Position numbers and translations under genes: made by a program
Shown: one piece after another, positions 42,040 through 50,829 of the stretch
Position numbering within the stretch: the first letter of the stretch is position 1
How the letters are laid out: every line of letters starts with the position of its first letter
Notes under the pieces: model-generated
Told to the model about the DNA's origin: nothing
Seen by the model: the letters and a program-made list of their open reading frames with translations, nothing else
Databases searched by the model: none
Source of the DNA: Streptomyces fulvorobeus
GTDB taxonomy: Bacteria; Actinomycetota; Actinomycetes; Streptomycetales; Streptomycetaceae
Direction of reading: 5' to 3'
DNA length: 64,000 bases
Assembly (NCBI RefSeq): GCF_013167895.1
Contig: NZ_BLWC01000001.1
Location: 1,054,001 to 1,118,000, forward strand

Positions 42040-43705
42040 CTAGCGGGGGGAACGCAGTTCCCGCCTCAGGATCTTCCCACTAGCCGTCTTGGGCAGCTCC
42101 GTCAGGATCTCCACCTCGCGCGGGTACTTGTACGCGGCGAGCCGCTCCTTGCAGTACGCGCCCAGCTCGTCCGGGGCCACCTCGGCCCCGGACGCAGGCT
42201 GACGTAGGCCCGGACGGTCTCACCCCGGTAGGGGTCGGGGACCCCCACGACGGCTGCCTCGCGGACCGCCGGATGGGTGTGGAGCACGTCCTCGACCTCG
42301 CGCGGCCACACCTTGAAGCCCGAGGCGTTGATCATGTCCTTCTTGCGGTCCACGACGTAGAGCCAGCCCGCCGCGTCCATGAACCCGATGTCCCCCGTGC
42401 GCAGTTCGCCTTCGGGGAAGGCGGCGGCGGTGGCCTCGGGGAGGTTCCAGTACCCGGAGACGACCTGGGGCCCGCGCACCGCGATCTCGCCCTGTTCCCC
42501 GAAGGGCACCTCCTGGCCGCTCTCGTCGAGAATCCGGACGACGGTGTCCGGCCCCGGGACGCCGACCGAGAGCGTGCCGGACATCGGGTCGACAGGCGCC
42601 TCGCGCTCCGGCGGTACGGAGGCGCAGGGGGCCGTGCACTCGGTGAGGCCGTAGCCGTTGCGGATGTACGGGCCGAAGCCCGCCCGGAACCTCTCCACCA
42701 GCGCGGGCGGCAGCGGGGCGCCGCCCGACGAGATCATCTGGAAGGAGGCGAAGTGCTCGGGCGTCACGCCGGGGTGGGCGGCGAGCGCCATGAACGCGGT
42801 CGACGGGCCGACGGTGTAGGCGGGGCGGTGCTCGGTGAACGCTTCCAGGACGACGCTCGCCTCGAAGCGGTGGGCGAGGACCAGGGTGCCCGCGTTGGAG
42901 ACGCAGGCGGCGAGCTGGCACACCATGCCGGTGATGTGGAAGAGCGGGGCGAGCGCGAAGTAGGCGGAGCCCTCCGCGACGGGGTGCCCCGGCGCTGCCG
43001 CTCGGCGTTGACCATGATGTTGCCGTGGGAGTTCATGGCCCCCTTGGGGGTGCCGCTGGTCCCTGAGGTGTAGCTGATCAGTGCCACGTCGGCGGCGCCG
43101 AGCTCCCGGCCGGCCGGGGTGGCGAGCCCCTGGCGGGCGACGGTGACCAGGTCGTCGGCCCAGTCGTCGCCGCCCGGCGCGGGAAGGCGCTCGAAGCCGA
43201 GGACACGGGGGTCGTTCCTGGTCTGGAGGTCCAGCTCGCAGGCGGTGACGGCGATCCGTACGTCCGGGGCCGCCTCGGCGGTGGCCCGCAGACCGGACCC
43301 CCAGGCCCGGTCCGAGCAGACCAGCGCGCTCACCCCGGCGTCCTTCAGTACGTGGCCGACCTCGCCGGACTTGTACATCGGGTTGAGCGGGACGACGGTG
43401 GCGCCGGCCTTCCAGGCGCCGAGCAGCGCGATGACGAACTGCGGGGTGTTCTGGAGCATGATCGCTACGCGGTCGCCGCGCCGCAGCCCGCGGGCCGCGA
43501 GGTGCCCGGCGACGGAGTCGGAGAGCGCGTCCGTCTCGCGGTAGTCGAGGCGCCCGTCGAAGTAGACGAGTGCCGGGTGCCCGGGTGCGCGGGAGGCGGC
43601 GGCGCGGAACGCGTGCACCAGCGTCCGGGCGGGGCTCACCGGGGCGCGCTGGGCCTCGCTGAGCAGGGCGAGCCACGGCTTGGCCGCGTAGACCGACTCG
43701 CTCAT
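42040..43705 (-). CDS. Acyl-CoA ligase (AMP-forming), frame interrupted twice
   Basis: An ANL-superfamily ligase of about 555 residues that activates a carboxylic acid to its CoA thioester. Visible motifs: the P-loop-like SYTSGTSGTPKGAM, NGYGLTECTA, the hinge/adenylate region TGDIGFMDAAGWLYVVDRKKDMI, and the C-terminal catalytic lysine KTASGKILRRELR. The frame breaks near 42993-43000 (GTP... instead of GHPVAEGS) and again near 42186-42190 (after SLRPG). At each point one added G in a GGGG run (minus strand) restores the frame. It overlaps the upstream SDR gene by 4 nt (ATGA). It fits an LvaE-like step; substrate not known. Confidence 0.87.
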
Positions 43706-44465
43706 GTGCCCGTTCCCTCCCACTTCCGCTGGAGGTGGTTCATGCTGCCGAGCCAGTGGTCGGGGTCCTTGGCGCGGGCCCGGTAGTAGCCGGCCACCTC
43801 CGGGTGCGGCAGGACGAGGAAGCGGTCCTCCTCGATGGCGTCGAACAGCGCGTCGGCGACGGCCTCCGGCTCGATCGCGCTGGGGGCCAGCACGAGCTCG
43901 CCCGCCGAGCCGGCGCGGGTCAGCATGTCCGTACGGACACCCTGGGGGCAGATCGCGTGGACCTTGATCCCCGGTGCCGGTAGGTCAGCGAGAGCCACTC
44001 GGCGAAGGCGACCGCGCCGTGCTTGGAGACGCTGTACGGGGCCGCGCCGATCATCGTGAGCAGCCCGGCGGCGGACGCGGTGGACACGAAACGGCCGCTG
44101 CCGCGCTCCAGCCACTCCGGGAGCAGCGCCTTCGCCGCGCGTACGTGGGCCATGACGTTGACGTCCCAGGCGGCGGCCCAGACCTCCTCGTCGGCGAAGG
44201 CGTCCCCGGGCGAGGCGAGGCCCGCGTTGGCGCAGTAGACGTCCACCGTGCCGTCGAGCGCGTCGCGGGCGGCGTCCACGATCCGCGAGGCGTCGCCCGC
44301 CACCGGGGTGGCGCCGGTCTCCTCGGCGAGCGCCGCGATCCGGCCGAGGTCGAGGTCGTTGACGACCACCCGCGCACCCTCCGCCGCGAACCTGCGGGCC
44401 AGGGCGGCCCCGATGCCGCCTCCGGCCCCTGTGACCACCACTCCAGCGCCCTGCACCGTGCTCAT
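43702..44465 (-). CDS. Short-chain dehydrogenase/reductase, frame interrupted
   Basis: An SDR of about 254 residues. The NAD(P) motif is VTGAGGGIGAALAR (residues 11-24), with CANAGLA, and the catalytic Ser-Tyr-Lys in STASAAG and YSVSKHG. The frame breaks after LTYRHRG near 43970-43975; the continuing part is IKVHAICPQGVRTDML in another frame. One G added to the GGGG run restores LTYRHRGIKVHAICP, so an under-called homopolymer is likely. It is first in an operon with the acyl-CoA ligase and would suit a 4-ketoacyl or 3-hydroxyacyl dehydrogenase step. Confidence 0.87.
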
Positions 44466-44499
44466 CGGACCCCGCCTCTCTCAGCCGACTTCACTGGCA

Positions 44500-44518
44500 G
44501 ACTAACCAGTCGGTATGT
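44500..44518. promoter_or_regulatory. Candidate TetR operator, copy 2
   Basis: GACTAACCAGTCGGTATGT: the right-hand 14 bases are the reverse complement of the sequence at 37463-37476. It also holds the inverted repeat GACT-N4-AGTC (44500-44511). It starts 35 nt upstream of the SDR/acyl-CoA ligase operon. Confidence 0.7.
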
Positions 44519-44639
44519 GATCCGGGAAGGGGTAGGGATCAGGACGGGGAATCTGCGCGGGTCCGGGTCGTTCCGTGCGGCCCGCGCCCGCGCTAGCGTG
44601 CGTGACCATGACAGTCGGCGCGATCATGGAGGTTGACGG

Positions 44640-45905
44640 ATGAGCCTGTCCAGACGTGGTTTGCTTCAGGCCGGCGGTGCCGTGGGAGCCCTCGCGGCCA
44701 CCGCGGCCGGGACCGGGAGCGCGGCCGCCCGCACGGGACAGGGTGCCGGGCGCGGCGGGGTCCGTACGGGCTTCGACCGGCTCGCCGCCGACGGCTACCG
44801 GCTGCTGAGGGGGCAGAAGGTCGGTGTCGTCACCAACCCGACCGGGATCACCTCGGACGTGCGCCACATCGTCGACGTCATGCACCCCGACGACCGGGTG
44901 AACCTGACGGCGGTCTTCGGCCCCGAGCACGGTTTCCGGGGCACGGCGCAGGCGGGCGGCTCCGAGGGCCGCTACGACGACCCGGCGACCGGGCTGCCCG
45001 TCTACGACACGTACCTCAAGAGCGGCCAGGCCCTCGCCGACATCTTCACCGCGTCCGGCGTGGACACGGTCGTCTTCGACATCCAGGACGCGGGCGCCCG
45101 CTTCTACACGTACATCTGGACGCTGTACGACTGCATGCAGTCGGCGGCCCTGGCGGGCAAGCGGTTCGTCGTGCTCGACCGGCCGAACCCGGTGAGCGGC
45201 CGGGCCGCGCTCGGACCCGTCATGGAGCCGGCGTTCGCGACGTTCGTGGGCCGCCGGGAGATCTCCCAGGCGCACGGCATGACCGTCACCGAGCTGGCCC
45301 TGCTGTTCAACGCCGAGTTCCTGGCGGAGCGGCCGGTGGAGCTGGACATCGTCACGATGTCCGGGTGGCGGCGCTCGGACTTCTTCGACGAGACCGGGCT
45401 GCCGTGGGTGCCGCCGAGCCCCAACATGCCGACGCCCGAGACGGCGCTCGTCTACTCCGGGACGTGCCTCTTCGAGGGGACGAACCTCTCCGAGGGGCGG
45501 GGCACGACCCGCCCCTTCGAACTGCTCGGCGCCGAGGGCGTCGACCGGCGCTGGGCCGCCGCGGCCAACGCGCTGGAGCTGCCGGGGGTGGCCTTCCGCG
45601 AGTCCTACTTCGCGCCGGTGTTCTCCAAGTTCCAGGGCAGGACGGTCGGGGGTGTGCAGGTGCACGTCCAGGACCGGGCGGTCTTCGACCCGGTCCGTAC
45701 CGGCATCGCGCTGCTCGTGACGGCGAAGCAGTCCTGGAGCGGCTTCGCCTGGCGCGCGGACAACTGGATCGACAAGCTGACCGGCAACACCAGGGTCCGC
45801 ACGATGATCGACGCGGGCGCGGACACGGACGAGGTCGTCGGAGCCTGGGAAGCGGACCTGGCGGCGTTCCGGGCGACCCGGGCGCAGTACCTCCGGTACC
45901 GCTGA
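44640..45905 (+). CDS. Secreted exo-beta-N-acetylmuramidase NamZ-family protein (DUF1343)
   Basis: A 421-residue protein with a Tat-like signal (SRRGLLQAGGAVGALAATAAG, split at the twin arginine of residues 5-6) and a DUF1343/NamZ catalytic domain. Family strings are VGVVTNPTGI, FGPEHGFRG, FDIQDAGARFYTYIWT, VLDRPNP, HGMTVTELA and TLLFEGTNLS-like CLFEGTNLSEGRGTT. NamZ enzymes remove terminal N-acetylmuramic acid from peptidoglycan fragments during cell-wall recycling. Export by Tat suggests extracellular or wall-associated action. It stands alone between divergent operon promoters and a strong terminator. Confidence 0.9.
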   Translation: MSLSRRGLLQAGGAVGALAATAAGTGSAAARTGQGAGRGGVRTGFDRLAADGYRLLRGQKVGVVTNPTGITSDVRHIVDVMHPDDRVNLTAVFGPEHGFRGTAQAGGSEGRYDDPATGLPVYDTYLKSGQALADIFTASGVDTVVFDIQDAGARFYTYIWTLYDCMQSAALAGKRFVVLDRPNPVSGRAALGPVMEPAFATFVGRREISQAHGMTVTELALLFNAEFLAERPVELDIVTMSGWRRSDFFDETGLPWVPPSPNMPTPETALVYSGTCLFEGTNLSEGRGTTRPFELLGAEGVDRRWAAAANALELPGVAFRESYFAPVFSKFQGRTVGGVQVHVQDRAVFDPVRTGIALLVTAKQSWSGFAWRADNWIDKLTGNTRVRTMIDAGADTDEVVGAWEADLAAFRATRAQYLRYR

Positions 45906-45912
45906 ACCCGGT

Positions 45913-45948
45913 CCGCCGGGCGGGTCCGCGCACCGGACCGCCCGGCGG
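45913..45948 (+). terminator. Terminator after the NamZ-family gene
   Basis: Perfect 11-bp inverted repeat (45913-45923 and 45938-45948), continued by TCCG/CGGA after one unpaired G, 7 nt after the stop codon. Confidence 0.85.
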
Positions 45949-46063
45949 TCTCACCCTCCGCCGTCTCACGTACTGGACACCCCACTTTTGGATGGAGCCG
46001 AACGGGGCAGCCGTACGTCTCATGAGGTGACGCCGAAGTACTAGCGACGGAGGTGGCGGCCAT

Positions 46064-46675
46064 ATGGCCGGTTTCCGGAGTCTTGCGAGACAGGTTCGCG
46101 ACCCGCGGGGCGATCTGGCACTACGAAGGTACTCACTGCGGAAGTGCCTGGAACGATTCGCCCCCTACGGCCACCGCGCGACCTGGGACCATCTGTGCGC
46201 CCGGCACGGGATCGAACCCGAGGACAGGGCCCCCGACCCGGCGCGGCTGGAAGGCGCGCTGAAGGAACTGGAGGAGGCGCGGGCCGTCTGGCTCGCTTAC
46301 GAGTCGGGGTTCGCCGAGCGGCGGCGGCGGGAGAAGCGCCAAGGGCTGCGCCGCCCGGCCTCCTTCGACGACTGGCACCGGCGGACCTGGGGCGGCAACG
46401 GGGTGGCGCGCTGCGAGGACCCGGGCGTCCATCCCTCGGAGCCGCTCGCCGAGGTGCTCGGGCGGTTGATCTCGGCCCTGGGGTCGGAGCCGGGCACCGC
46501 CTGCCCGGTCTGCGCGGAGCCCGGCATCGCCTGGCGGCAGGAGCGGGCGCAGGAGCCGTGGTCGGGTCCGGTCTGCCGCGGCTGCGGGATCGTGGTGCCG
46601 CAGCCCGTGCTGACGCCGGGGGCGCTGGCGAAGGCCAGGCGGGTACGGCTGCGCACCCTGGCCTCGGCGGCCTGA
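46064..46675 (+). CDS. Hypothetical protein with C-terminal zinc-ribbon
   Basis: A 203-residue basic protein of unknown function. The first ~110 residues are helical and rich in Arg/Glu (ELEEARAVWLAYESGFAERRRREKR). The C-terminal part has paired cysteines CPVC (about 146-149) and CRGC (about 171-174), a probable zinc ribbon. ATG 46064 has GGAGG at 46050-46054. The open frame and typical streptomycete codon bias support a real gene; no family name can be given. Confidence 0.72.
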   Translation: MAGFRSLARQVRDPRGDLALRRYSLRKCLERFAPYGHRATWDHLCARHGIEPEDRAPDPARLEGALKELEEARAVWLAYESGFAERRRREKRQGLRRPASFDDWHRRTWGGNGVARCEDPGVHPSEPLAEVLGRLISALGSEPGTACPVCAEPGIAWRQERAQEPWSGPVCRGCGIVVPQPVLTPGALAKARRVRLRTLASAA

Positions 46676-46684
46676 CCACACGGC

Positions 46685-46708
46685 GCCGGGCCCCGCTCAG
46701 GGCCCGGC
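46685..46708. terminator. Bidirectional terminator before soxR end
   Basis: Perfect 9-bp inverted repeat (46685-46693 and 46700-46708) with a 6-nt loop between the convergent stops at 46675 and 46721. Confidence 0.78.
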
Positions 46709-46720
46709 GGCAGCCGTCCG

Positions 46721-47212
46721 CTACGGGCGGCCGTCGTCCGCGGCCGTGGTCCGCTTCCCGCGCTCCGGCATCAGGCGGGAGCCCGCCATCCGCTCGCCGG
46801 AGATGTCGTCCGGGTTGGAGAGCACACAGGCTTCCAGCGAGAGGCAGCCGCAGCCGATGCAGTCGGTCAGGTGGTCGCGGAGCTGGCCCAGCCGCTTGAT
46901 GCGCTCGTCCAGTTCGGTACGCCACGCCTCGGAGAGCCGCGCCCAGTCGTCGCGGTTGGGGGTGCGCTCCTCGGGCAGTTCGGCGAGCGCGTCCCGGATG
47001 GTGGCCAGCGGGATGCCGACGCGCTGGGCCGCGCGCACGAAGGCGACGCGTCGCAGCGCGTCCCTGGTGTAGCGGCGCTGGTTGCCGCTGGTACGCCGGC
47101 TGCTGATCAGGCCCTTGGCCTCGTAGAAGTGCAGGGCCGACACGGCGGCGCCGCTACGCGCGGAGAGCTGGCCGACCGTGAGTTCGTTGAGTGTCTGCGG
47201 GATCTGTGGCAC
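46721..47212 (-). CDS. soxR: Redox-sensing MerR-family activator SoxR
   Basis: A 163-residue regulator. The MerR winged HTH spans about residues 11-80 (LTVGQLSARSGAAVSALHFYEAKGL), followed by a dimerisation helix and the [2Fe-2S] site CIGCGCLSLEAC with cysteines 118, 121, 123 and 129. The cluster is oxidised by redox-active compounds, which switches SoxR to an activator. In S. coelicolor, SoxR (SCO1697) responds to the organism's own pigment actinorhodin rather than to superoxide alone, and the targets lie elsewhere. No second regulator gene (soxS) is present, as expected outside enterics. Divergent from the MaoC gene. Confidence 0.95.
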   Translation of the reverse strand: MPQIPQTLNELTVGQLSARSGAAVSALHFYEAKGLISSRRTSGNQRRYTRDALRRVAFVRAAQRVGIPLATIRDALAELPEERTPNRDDWARLSEAWRTELDERIKRLGQLRDHLTDCIGCGCLSLEACVLSNPDDISGERMAGSRLMPERGKRTTAADDGRP

Positions 47213-47263
47213 CTCTGGACCCTACTGGGCCTCCGTTGACAGGAGAGCACTCACCCAAGGATG

Positions 47264-47279
47264 CTGAGCAAGCGCTTAG
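47264..47279. promoter_or_regulatory. Candidate TetR operator upstream of the MaoC gene
   Basis: CTGAGCAAGCGCTTAG, with the perfect palindrome AAGCGCTT at its centre, 50 nt before the MaoC start. The identical 16 nt recur at 48448-48463 upstream of the TetR gene. A TTGACA at 47236-47241 could be the -35 element of the promoter it overlaps. Confidence 0.75.
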
Positions 47280-47328
47280 ACATCAGGGGCGCGCCGAGGC
47301 AGCGAGCCGGAAGGCAGGAACCAGGAAC

Positions 47329-47790
47329 ATGGCAGAGCCGAAGATCTTCACGTCCGCACAGGAGCTGCGCGACGGAGTGGGTGAGGAGCTGGGCCACAGC
47401 GAGTGGCTGGAGATCGAGCAGAAGCGGATCGACCAGTTCGCCGAGGCCACCGGGGACCACCAGTGGATTCACGTGGACCCCGAGCGCGCGGCCGCCGGAC
47501 CGTTCGGCACGACGATCGCCCACGGCTATCTGACTCTCTCGCTCCTGCCCGCGCTCGTCCCGCAGATCATGCGCGTCGAGGGCATGAAGATGGGCATCAA
47601 CTACGGCACCAACAAGGTGCGCTTCCCCTCGACCGTCCCGGTGGGCTCACGCCTGCGCGCCACCGCCGTGCTCAAGAGCGTCGAGGAGGCGGGCGGCGGC
47701 GTACAGGTCACCGCGGTGGTCACCGTGGAGCGCGAGGGCGCGGAGAAGCCCGCCTGCGTCGCGGAGTCCGTTTCCCGCTACTACTTCTGA
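47329..47790 (+). CDS. MaoC-family dehydratase
   Basis: A 153-residue hot-dog-fold hydratase of the (R)-specific enoyl-CoA hydratase type. The hydratase-2 motif is present: FAEATGDHQWIHVDPERAAAGPFGTTIAHGYLTLSLLP, read in pieces, with Asp and His catalytic candidates in GDHQWIH and AHGYLTL. It hydrates trans-2-enoyl-CoA to (R)-3-hydroxyacyl-CoA. The ATG at 47329 is chosen over longer in-frame options because the regulatory palindrome lies upstream. It is convergent with the TetR gene and the two coding ends overlap by 10 nt. Confidence 0.9.
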   Translation: MAEPKIFTSAQELRDGVGEELGHSEWLEIEQKRIDQFAEATGDHQWIHVDPERAAAGPFGTTIAHGYLTLSLLPALVPQIMRVEGMKMGINYGTNKVRFPSTVPVGSRLRATAVLKSVEEAGGGVQVTAVVTVEREGAEKPACVAESVSRYYF

Positions 47791-48401
47791 GCCGCGACCA
47801 TCCGCAGGACGAGGTCGGCGTAGAGCGCGCCGACCTCTTCGGGCGTCCTGCTGCCCTGGGCGTTGAACCAGCGCGCCACATCGATGCAGAGCGACAGCAC
47901 GGCGAGCGTGGTGCCGGGGACGTCGGGGACGTCGAACTCCCCCGCCGCCACGCCCTCGCTGATGATCCGGCGCACCACGGCGTCACTCTGTCTGCGCAGC
48001 TCGATGATCTCGGTCCGGTGCTCGTCGGAGAGCGCGTCCAGCTCGTACTGCACGACGCGTGCCGTCGTGTACCGCTCGGCGTGCCAGCGGACGAAGGACC
48101 GCACCGCCCCGGCGAGCCGTTCCGCCGCGGGAGCCTCACCGCCGGCCTCGGCCTCCAGGAGCGCGAGGGCACGGTCGTGGCCGATCCTGCTGATCCGGTG
48201 GAGCAGCTCTTCCTTGGTCTTGTAGTGGATGTACAGGGCGGCCGGGCTCATCCCCGCCCGGCCCGCGATGTCGCGGGTGGTCGTCGCGTGGTACCCGCGC
48301 TCGGCAAAGGCTTCGACGGCGGCGACGAGAAGCCGCCGTGCCGCCTCGGGCGTGACCTCGCCCCACGGCGCGTCCTCGCCGGTCTCCTCCGCCGTGCTCA
48401 T
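47781..48401 (-). CDS. TetR-family regulator (autoregulated, controls MaoC; predicted)
   Basis: A 206-residue TetR regulator with HTH at about residues 35-62 (ATTTRDIAGRAGMSPAALYIHY, KTKEELL) and a helical ligand domain. ATG 48401 is preceded by GGAAGGGG. The 16-nt operator-like sequence in its own upstream region (48448-48463) is repeated before the convergent maoC-like gene, so it most likely represses both itself and the hydratase gene in response to an acyl-CoA. Similar fatty-acid TetR regulators in actinobacteria bind palindromes with AAGC/GCTT arms. Confidence 0.88.
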   Translation of the reverse strand: MSTAEETGEDAPWGEVTPEAARRLLVAAVEAFAERGYHATTTRDIAGRAGMSPAALYIHYKTKEELLHRISRIGHDRALALLEAEAGGEAPAAERLAGAVRSFVRWHAERYTTARVVQYELDALSDEHRTEIIELRRQSDAVVRRIISEGVAAGEFDVPDVPGTTLAVLSLCIDVARWFNAQGSRTPEEVGALYADLVLRMVAAQK

Positions 48402-48447
48402 CTCCACTTGCCCCTTCCATCGGCAGGACGAACACCATACCCCGATC

Positions 48448-48463
48448 CTGAGCAAGCGCTTAG
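48448..48463. promoter_or_regulatory. Candidate TetR operator upstream of the tetR gene
   Basis: CTGAGCAAGCGCTTAG, identical over 16 nt to the site at 47264-47279, 47 nt upstream of the TetR start at 48401. Confidence 0.75.
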
Positions 48464-48474
48464 GGTCTGGTGCG

Positions 48475-48765
48475 TCAGGGGGTCCGGAACGGGTCGTGCT
48501 CGGCGAGGATCTTCTCCAGCCGCGCCTGGTCGACCCGGCTGACCAGCTGACCCGCTTCCTGACGGTCCCTGATGACCTTGGCCAGAGTGAAGCACGAAGT
48601 GACGAGGTAGAGGACGCCGATGGCGAGGAAGGCGCGTACCCAGCCATCCGCGTCGAGGAAGAAGATTCCGAGGGCCACCGAACCCATCGCCACCCCGAAG
48701 GAGGCTACGGCCTGACCGTAGAAGGCCGTGGTGCCCTGCTGCTTGACCGACGTCGTCTCACTCAT
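48475..48765 (-). CDS. YiaA/YiaB-family inner membrane protein
   Basis: A 96-residue protein with two hydrophobic helices (about 20-37 and 42-62; FGVAMGSVALGIFFLDADGW and AFLAIGVLYLVTSCF), the YiaA/B domain layout, and a charged C-terminal helix. Function unknown. ATG 48765 was chosen as the first start that leaves a short hydrophilic N-terminus. Confidence 0.83.
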   Translation of the reverse strand: MSETTSVKQQGTTAFYGQAVASFGVAMGSVALGIFFLDADGWVRAFLAIGVLYLVTSCFTLAKVIRDRQEAGQLVSRVDQARLEKILAEHDPFRTP

Positions 48766-48855
48766 GCGCCCAGCTTGGGGCGTCGTGAGGCGGACCACAT
48801 CGGTCCGGGTACTCAGCACGGTACTCAGACGGCCGTTCGAGCGGCGGACCGGCGG

Positions 48856-50007
48856 TCAGAAGGCGGAGACCCCGGTCAGCGCGCGGCCGATGATGAGCTT
48901 CTGGATCTGGCTCGTGCCCTCGTAGAGCGTCATCACGCGGGCGTCCCTGACCAGCTTGCCGACCGGGTACTCGTCGACGTAGCCGTAGCCGCCGAAGACC
49001 TGGAGGGCGTTGTTGGCCGCCCGGACGGCCGCCTCGGAGGCGAAGAGCTTGGCCGTGGAGGCGGCGGTGGCGAAGTCCTGGCCCCGGTCGACGAGGTCGG
49101 CGACCCGCCAGGTCAGCATCCGGGCCGCGTCCACGTCCACGGAGATGTCGCTGATCAGCTCCTGGACCAGCTGGTAACCCGCGATGGGCCTGCCGAACTG
49201 CTCGCGCTCACCCGCGTAGCGCACGGCCGCGTCCAGCGCGGCCTGGGCGATGCCCACACAGCCCGCCGCGACCGACATCCGGCCCTTGGCCAGCGCGCTC
49301 ATGGCGATCGAGAAGCCCTTGCCCTCGGGACCCATGAGCGCGGATGCGGGCACCCGGACGTTCTCCAGGACCAGTTCCGCGGTGGCCTGGCCGCGCAGGC
49401 CGAGCTTGCCGTGGATGGTGCGGCGGGTCAGCCCGGGTGTGTCGGCGGGCACGAGGAAGGCGGAGACGCCCTTGTGCCCGGGGGTGTCGTTGGTCCGCGC
49501 GAAAAGGAGCACCACGTCGGCCCAGGTGCCGTTGGTGATGAACATCTTGGTGCCGTTGATGACGTAGTCGCCGCCGTCGGCCACGGCCTTCGCCGCCAGG
49601 TTCCCGGCGTCGGAGCCGGTGCCCGGCTCGGTCAGCCCGAAGCAGCCGATCGCCTCGCCGGAGGTGAGGCGGGGCAGCCACTGCCGCTTCTGCTCCTCGT
49701 CACCCCAGGAGGCGATGGTCTTGGCGACCAGGCCGAGGGAGACCGAGACGATGCCGCGCACCGAGGAGTCACCGCGTCCGAGCTCCTCGGTGACCAGGCA
49801 GTACGCCAGATGGTCGCCGCCCGAGCCGCCGTACTCCTCCGGGACGGTCAGCCCGAGGAAGCCGAGGGCGCCCAGCTTCCGCACGATCGACCTGTCGACG
49901 TTCTCGGCCCGGTCCCACTCCACGACGTGCGGGGTGATCTCGCGCGCCACGAAGTCCACGGCGAGCCGCCTGACCGCTTCCTGCTCCTCGCTCAGCTCCA
50001 GGTTCAT
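48856..50007 (-). CDS. Acyl-CoA dehydrogenase
   Basis: A 383-residue FAD enzyme that performs the first oxidation of beta-oxidation or branched-acyl catabolism. Motifs: CFGLTEPGTGSDAG, INGTKMFITNG, EREQFGRPIAGYQLVQ and the catalytic base in LYEGTSQIQ (Glu), unlike the ACAD10/11-type enzyme at 38554. ATG 50007 begins MNLELSEEQEAVRRLA; GTG 50022 is an alternative start. It is divergent from the TetR gene at 50072 and shares the operator-like sequence in between, so that regulator very probably controls it. Confidence 0.92.
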   Translation of the reverse strand: MNLELSEEQEAVRRLAVDFVAREITPHVVEWDRAENVDRSIVRKLGALGFLGLTVPEEYGGSGGDHLAYCLVTEELGRGDSSVRGIVSVSLGLVAKTIASWGDEEQKRQWLPRLTSGEAIGCFGLTEPGTGSDAGNLAAKAVADGGDYVINGTKMFITNGTWADVVLLFARTNDTPGHKGVSAFLVPADTPGLTRRTIHGKLGLRGQATAELVLENVRVPASALMGPEGKGFSIAMSALAKGRMSVAAGCVGIAQAALDAAVRYAGEREQFGRPIAGYQLVQELISDISVDVDAARMLTWRVADLVDRGQDFATAASTAKLFASEAAVRAANNALQVFGGYGYVDEYPVGKLVRDARVMTLYEGTSQIQKLIIGRALTGVSAF

Positions 50008-50024
50008 CCTGTGCCACTCCACTT

Positions 50025-50043
50025 AAATTAGCACTGCTAGTTT
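50025..50043. promoter_or_regulatory. Candidate TetR operator, AAATTAGCACTGCTAGTTT
   Basis: Lies between the divergent acyl-CoA dehydrogenase and TetR genes. It matches 15 of 19 positions with 53445-53463 (AAACTAGCGCCGTTAGTTT) upstream of the aldehyde dehydrogenase gene. Both are imperfect palindromes (TAGC/GCTA core) in an AT-rich island. Confidence 0.75.
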
Positions 50044-50071
50044 CTTAGGGGCAGGCCCTACTATGTGCCGC

Positions 50072-50749
50072 ATGGCCCGACCGCGCAAGCCCCTCCTCAG
50101 CAGAGAACGCATCATCGAAGCCGCGAGCGCCCTCGTGGACTCCGAGGGGCTCGGCGCCGTCTCGACCCGGCGCCTCGCCGCCGGACTCGGGGTCAGCGGA
50201 CCCTCGCTCTACAACCACTTCCGCAACAAGGACGAGATCCTCGACGCGGTGGCCGACAGCGTCTCCGCACAGGTCGACCTGTCGATGTTCGACGAGTCCG
50301 ACTCCCGGGACTGGGCCGCCGCGCTGCACGACTGGGCGGTCTCCTACCGCGCGGCGCTCGCCGCGCACCCGCACATCGTCCCGGTGCTCGCCCAGGGCCC
50401 CGGCCGCCGCCCGGCCGGTCTGCGGGTCGCCGACGCCGCCTTCGGCGGCATGGTCCGCGCGGGCTGGCCGCCCGCCCAGGCGACGTACATCGGCGCCCTG
50501 ATGCGGTACTTCGTCACCGGCTCGGCGCTCGGCTCCTTCGCCCGCGGGTTCGTCGACGACGAGACGGCGTACGACCCCACCGACTACCCGCACCTGGGCC
50601 AGGCGCACCTGCTCGCCGACCGCCGCCAGCAGGTCGACGAGGGCGCCTTCGAGACCGGCCTGCGGGCCCTGCTCGACGGCCTGGCCCTCCAGTACGAGCA
50701 GATGGTGCGCGGGGGCGGCCCGGTCCGGCGCACACCGAACCGCGGCTGA
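50072..50749 (+). CDS. TetR-family regulator (acyl-CoA/alcohol oxidation operons; predicted)
   Basis: A 225-residue TetR/AcrR regulator. It opens MARPRKPLLSRERIIEAA with an HTH at about residues 25-50 (VSTRRLAAGLGVSGPSLYNHF) and a C-terminal domain of the tetracycline-repressor-like type (TetR_C). ATG 50072 is taken; a codon at 50063 is an alternative. A shared 19-nt operator-like sequence occurs just upstream and before the ADH/ALDH operon at 53445, so it is the likely repressor of the acyl-CoA dehydrogenase and of the ALDH-ADH pair. Confidence 0.9.
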   Translation: MARPRKPLLSRERIIEAASALVDSEGLGAVSTRRLAAGLGVSGPSLYNHFRNKDEILDAVADSVSAQVDLSMFDESDSRDWAAALHDWAVSYRAALAAHPHIVPVLAQGPGRRPAGLRVADAAFGGMVRAGWPPAQATYIGALMRYFVTGSALGSFARGFVDDETAYDPTDYPHLGQAHLLADRRQQVDEGAFETGLRALLDGLALQYEQMVRGGGPVRRTPNRG

Positions 50750-50768
50750 CGCCCCGGCACACCGGGGT

Positions 50769-50795
50769 GCCGGACCCGCCGGTCGCGGGTCCGGC
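50769..50795. terminator. Bidirectional terminator after the TetR gene
   Basis: Perfect 11-bp inverted repeat (50769-50779 and 50785-50795) with a 5-nt loop between convergent stops at 50749 and 50830. Confidence 0.82.
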
Positions 50796-50829
50796 CGCCT
50801 GGACGACTACTGACGACTCCTGACGACTC

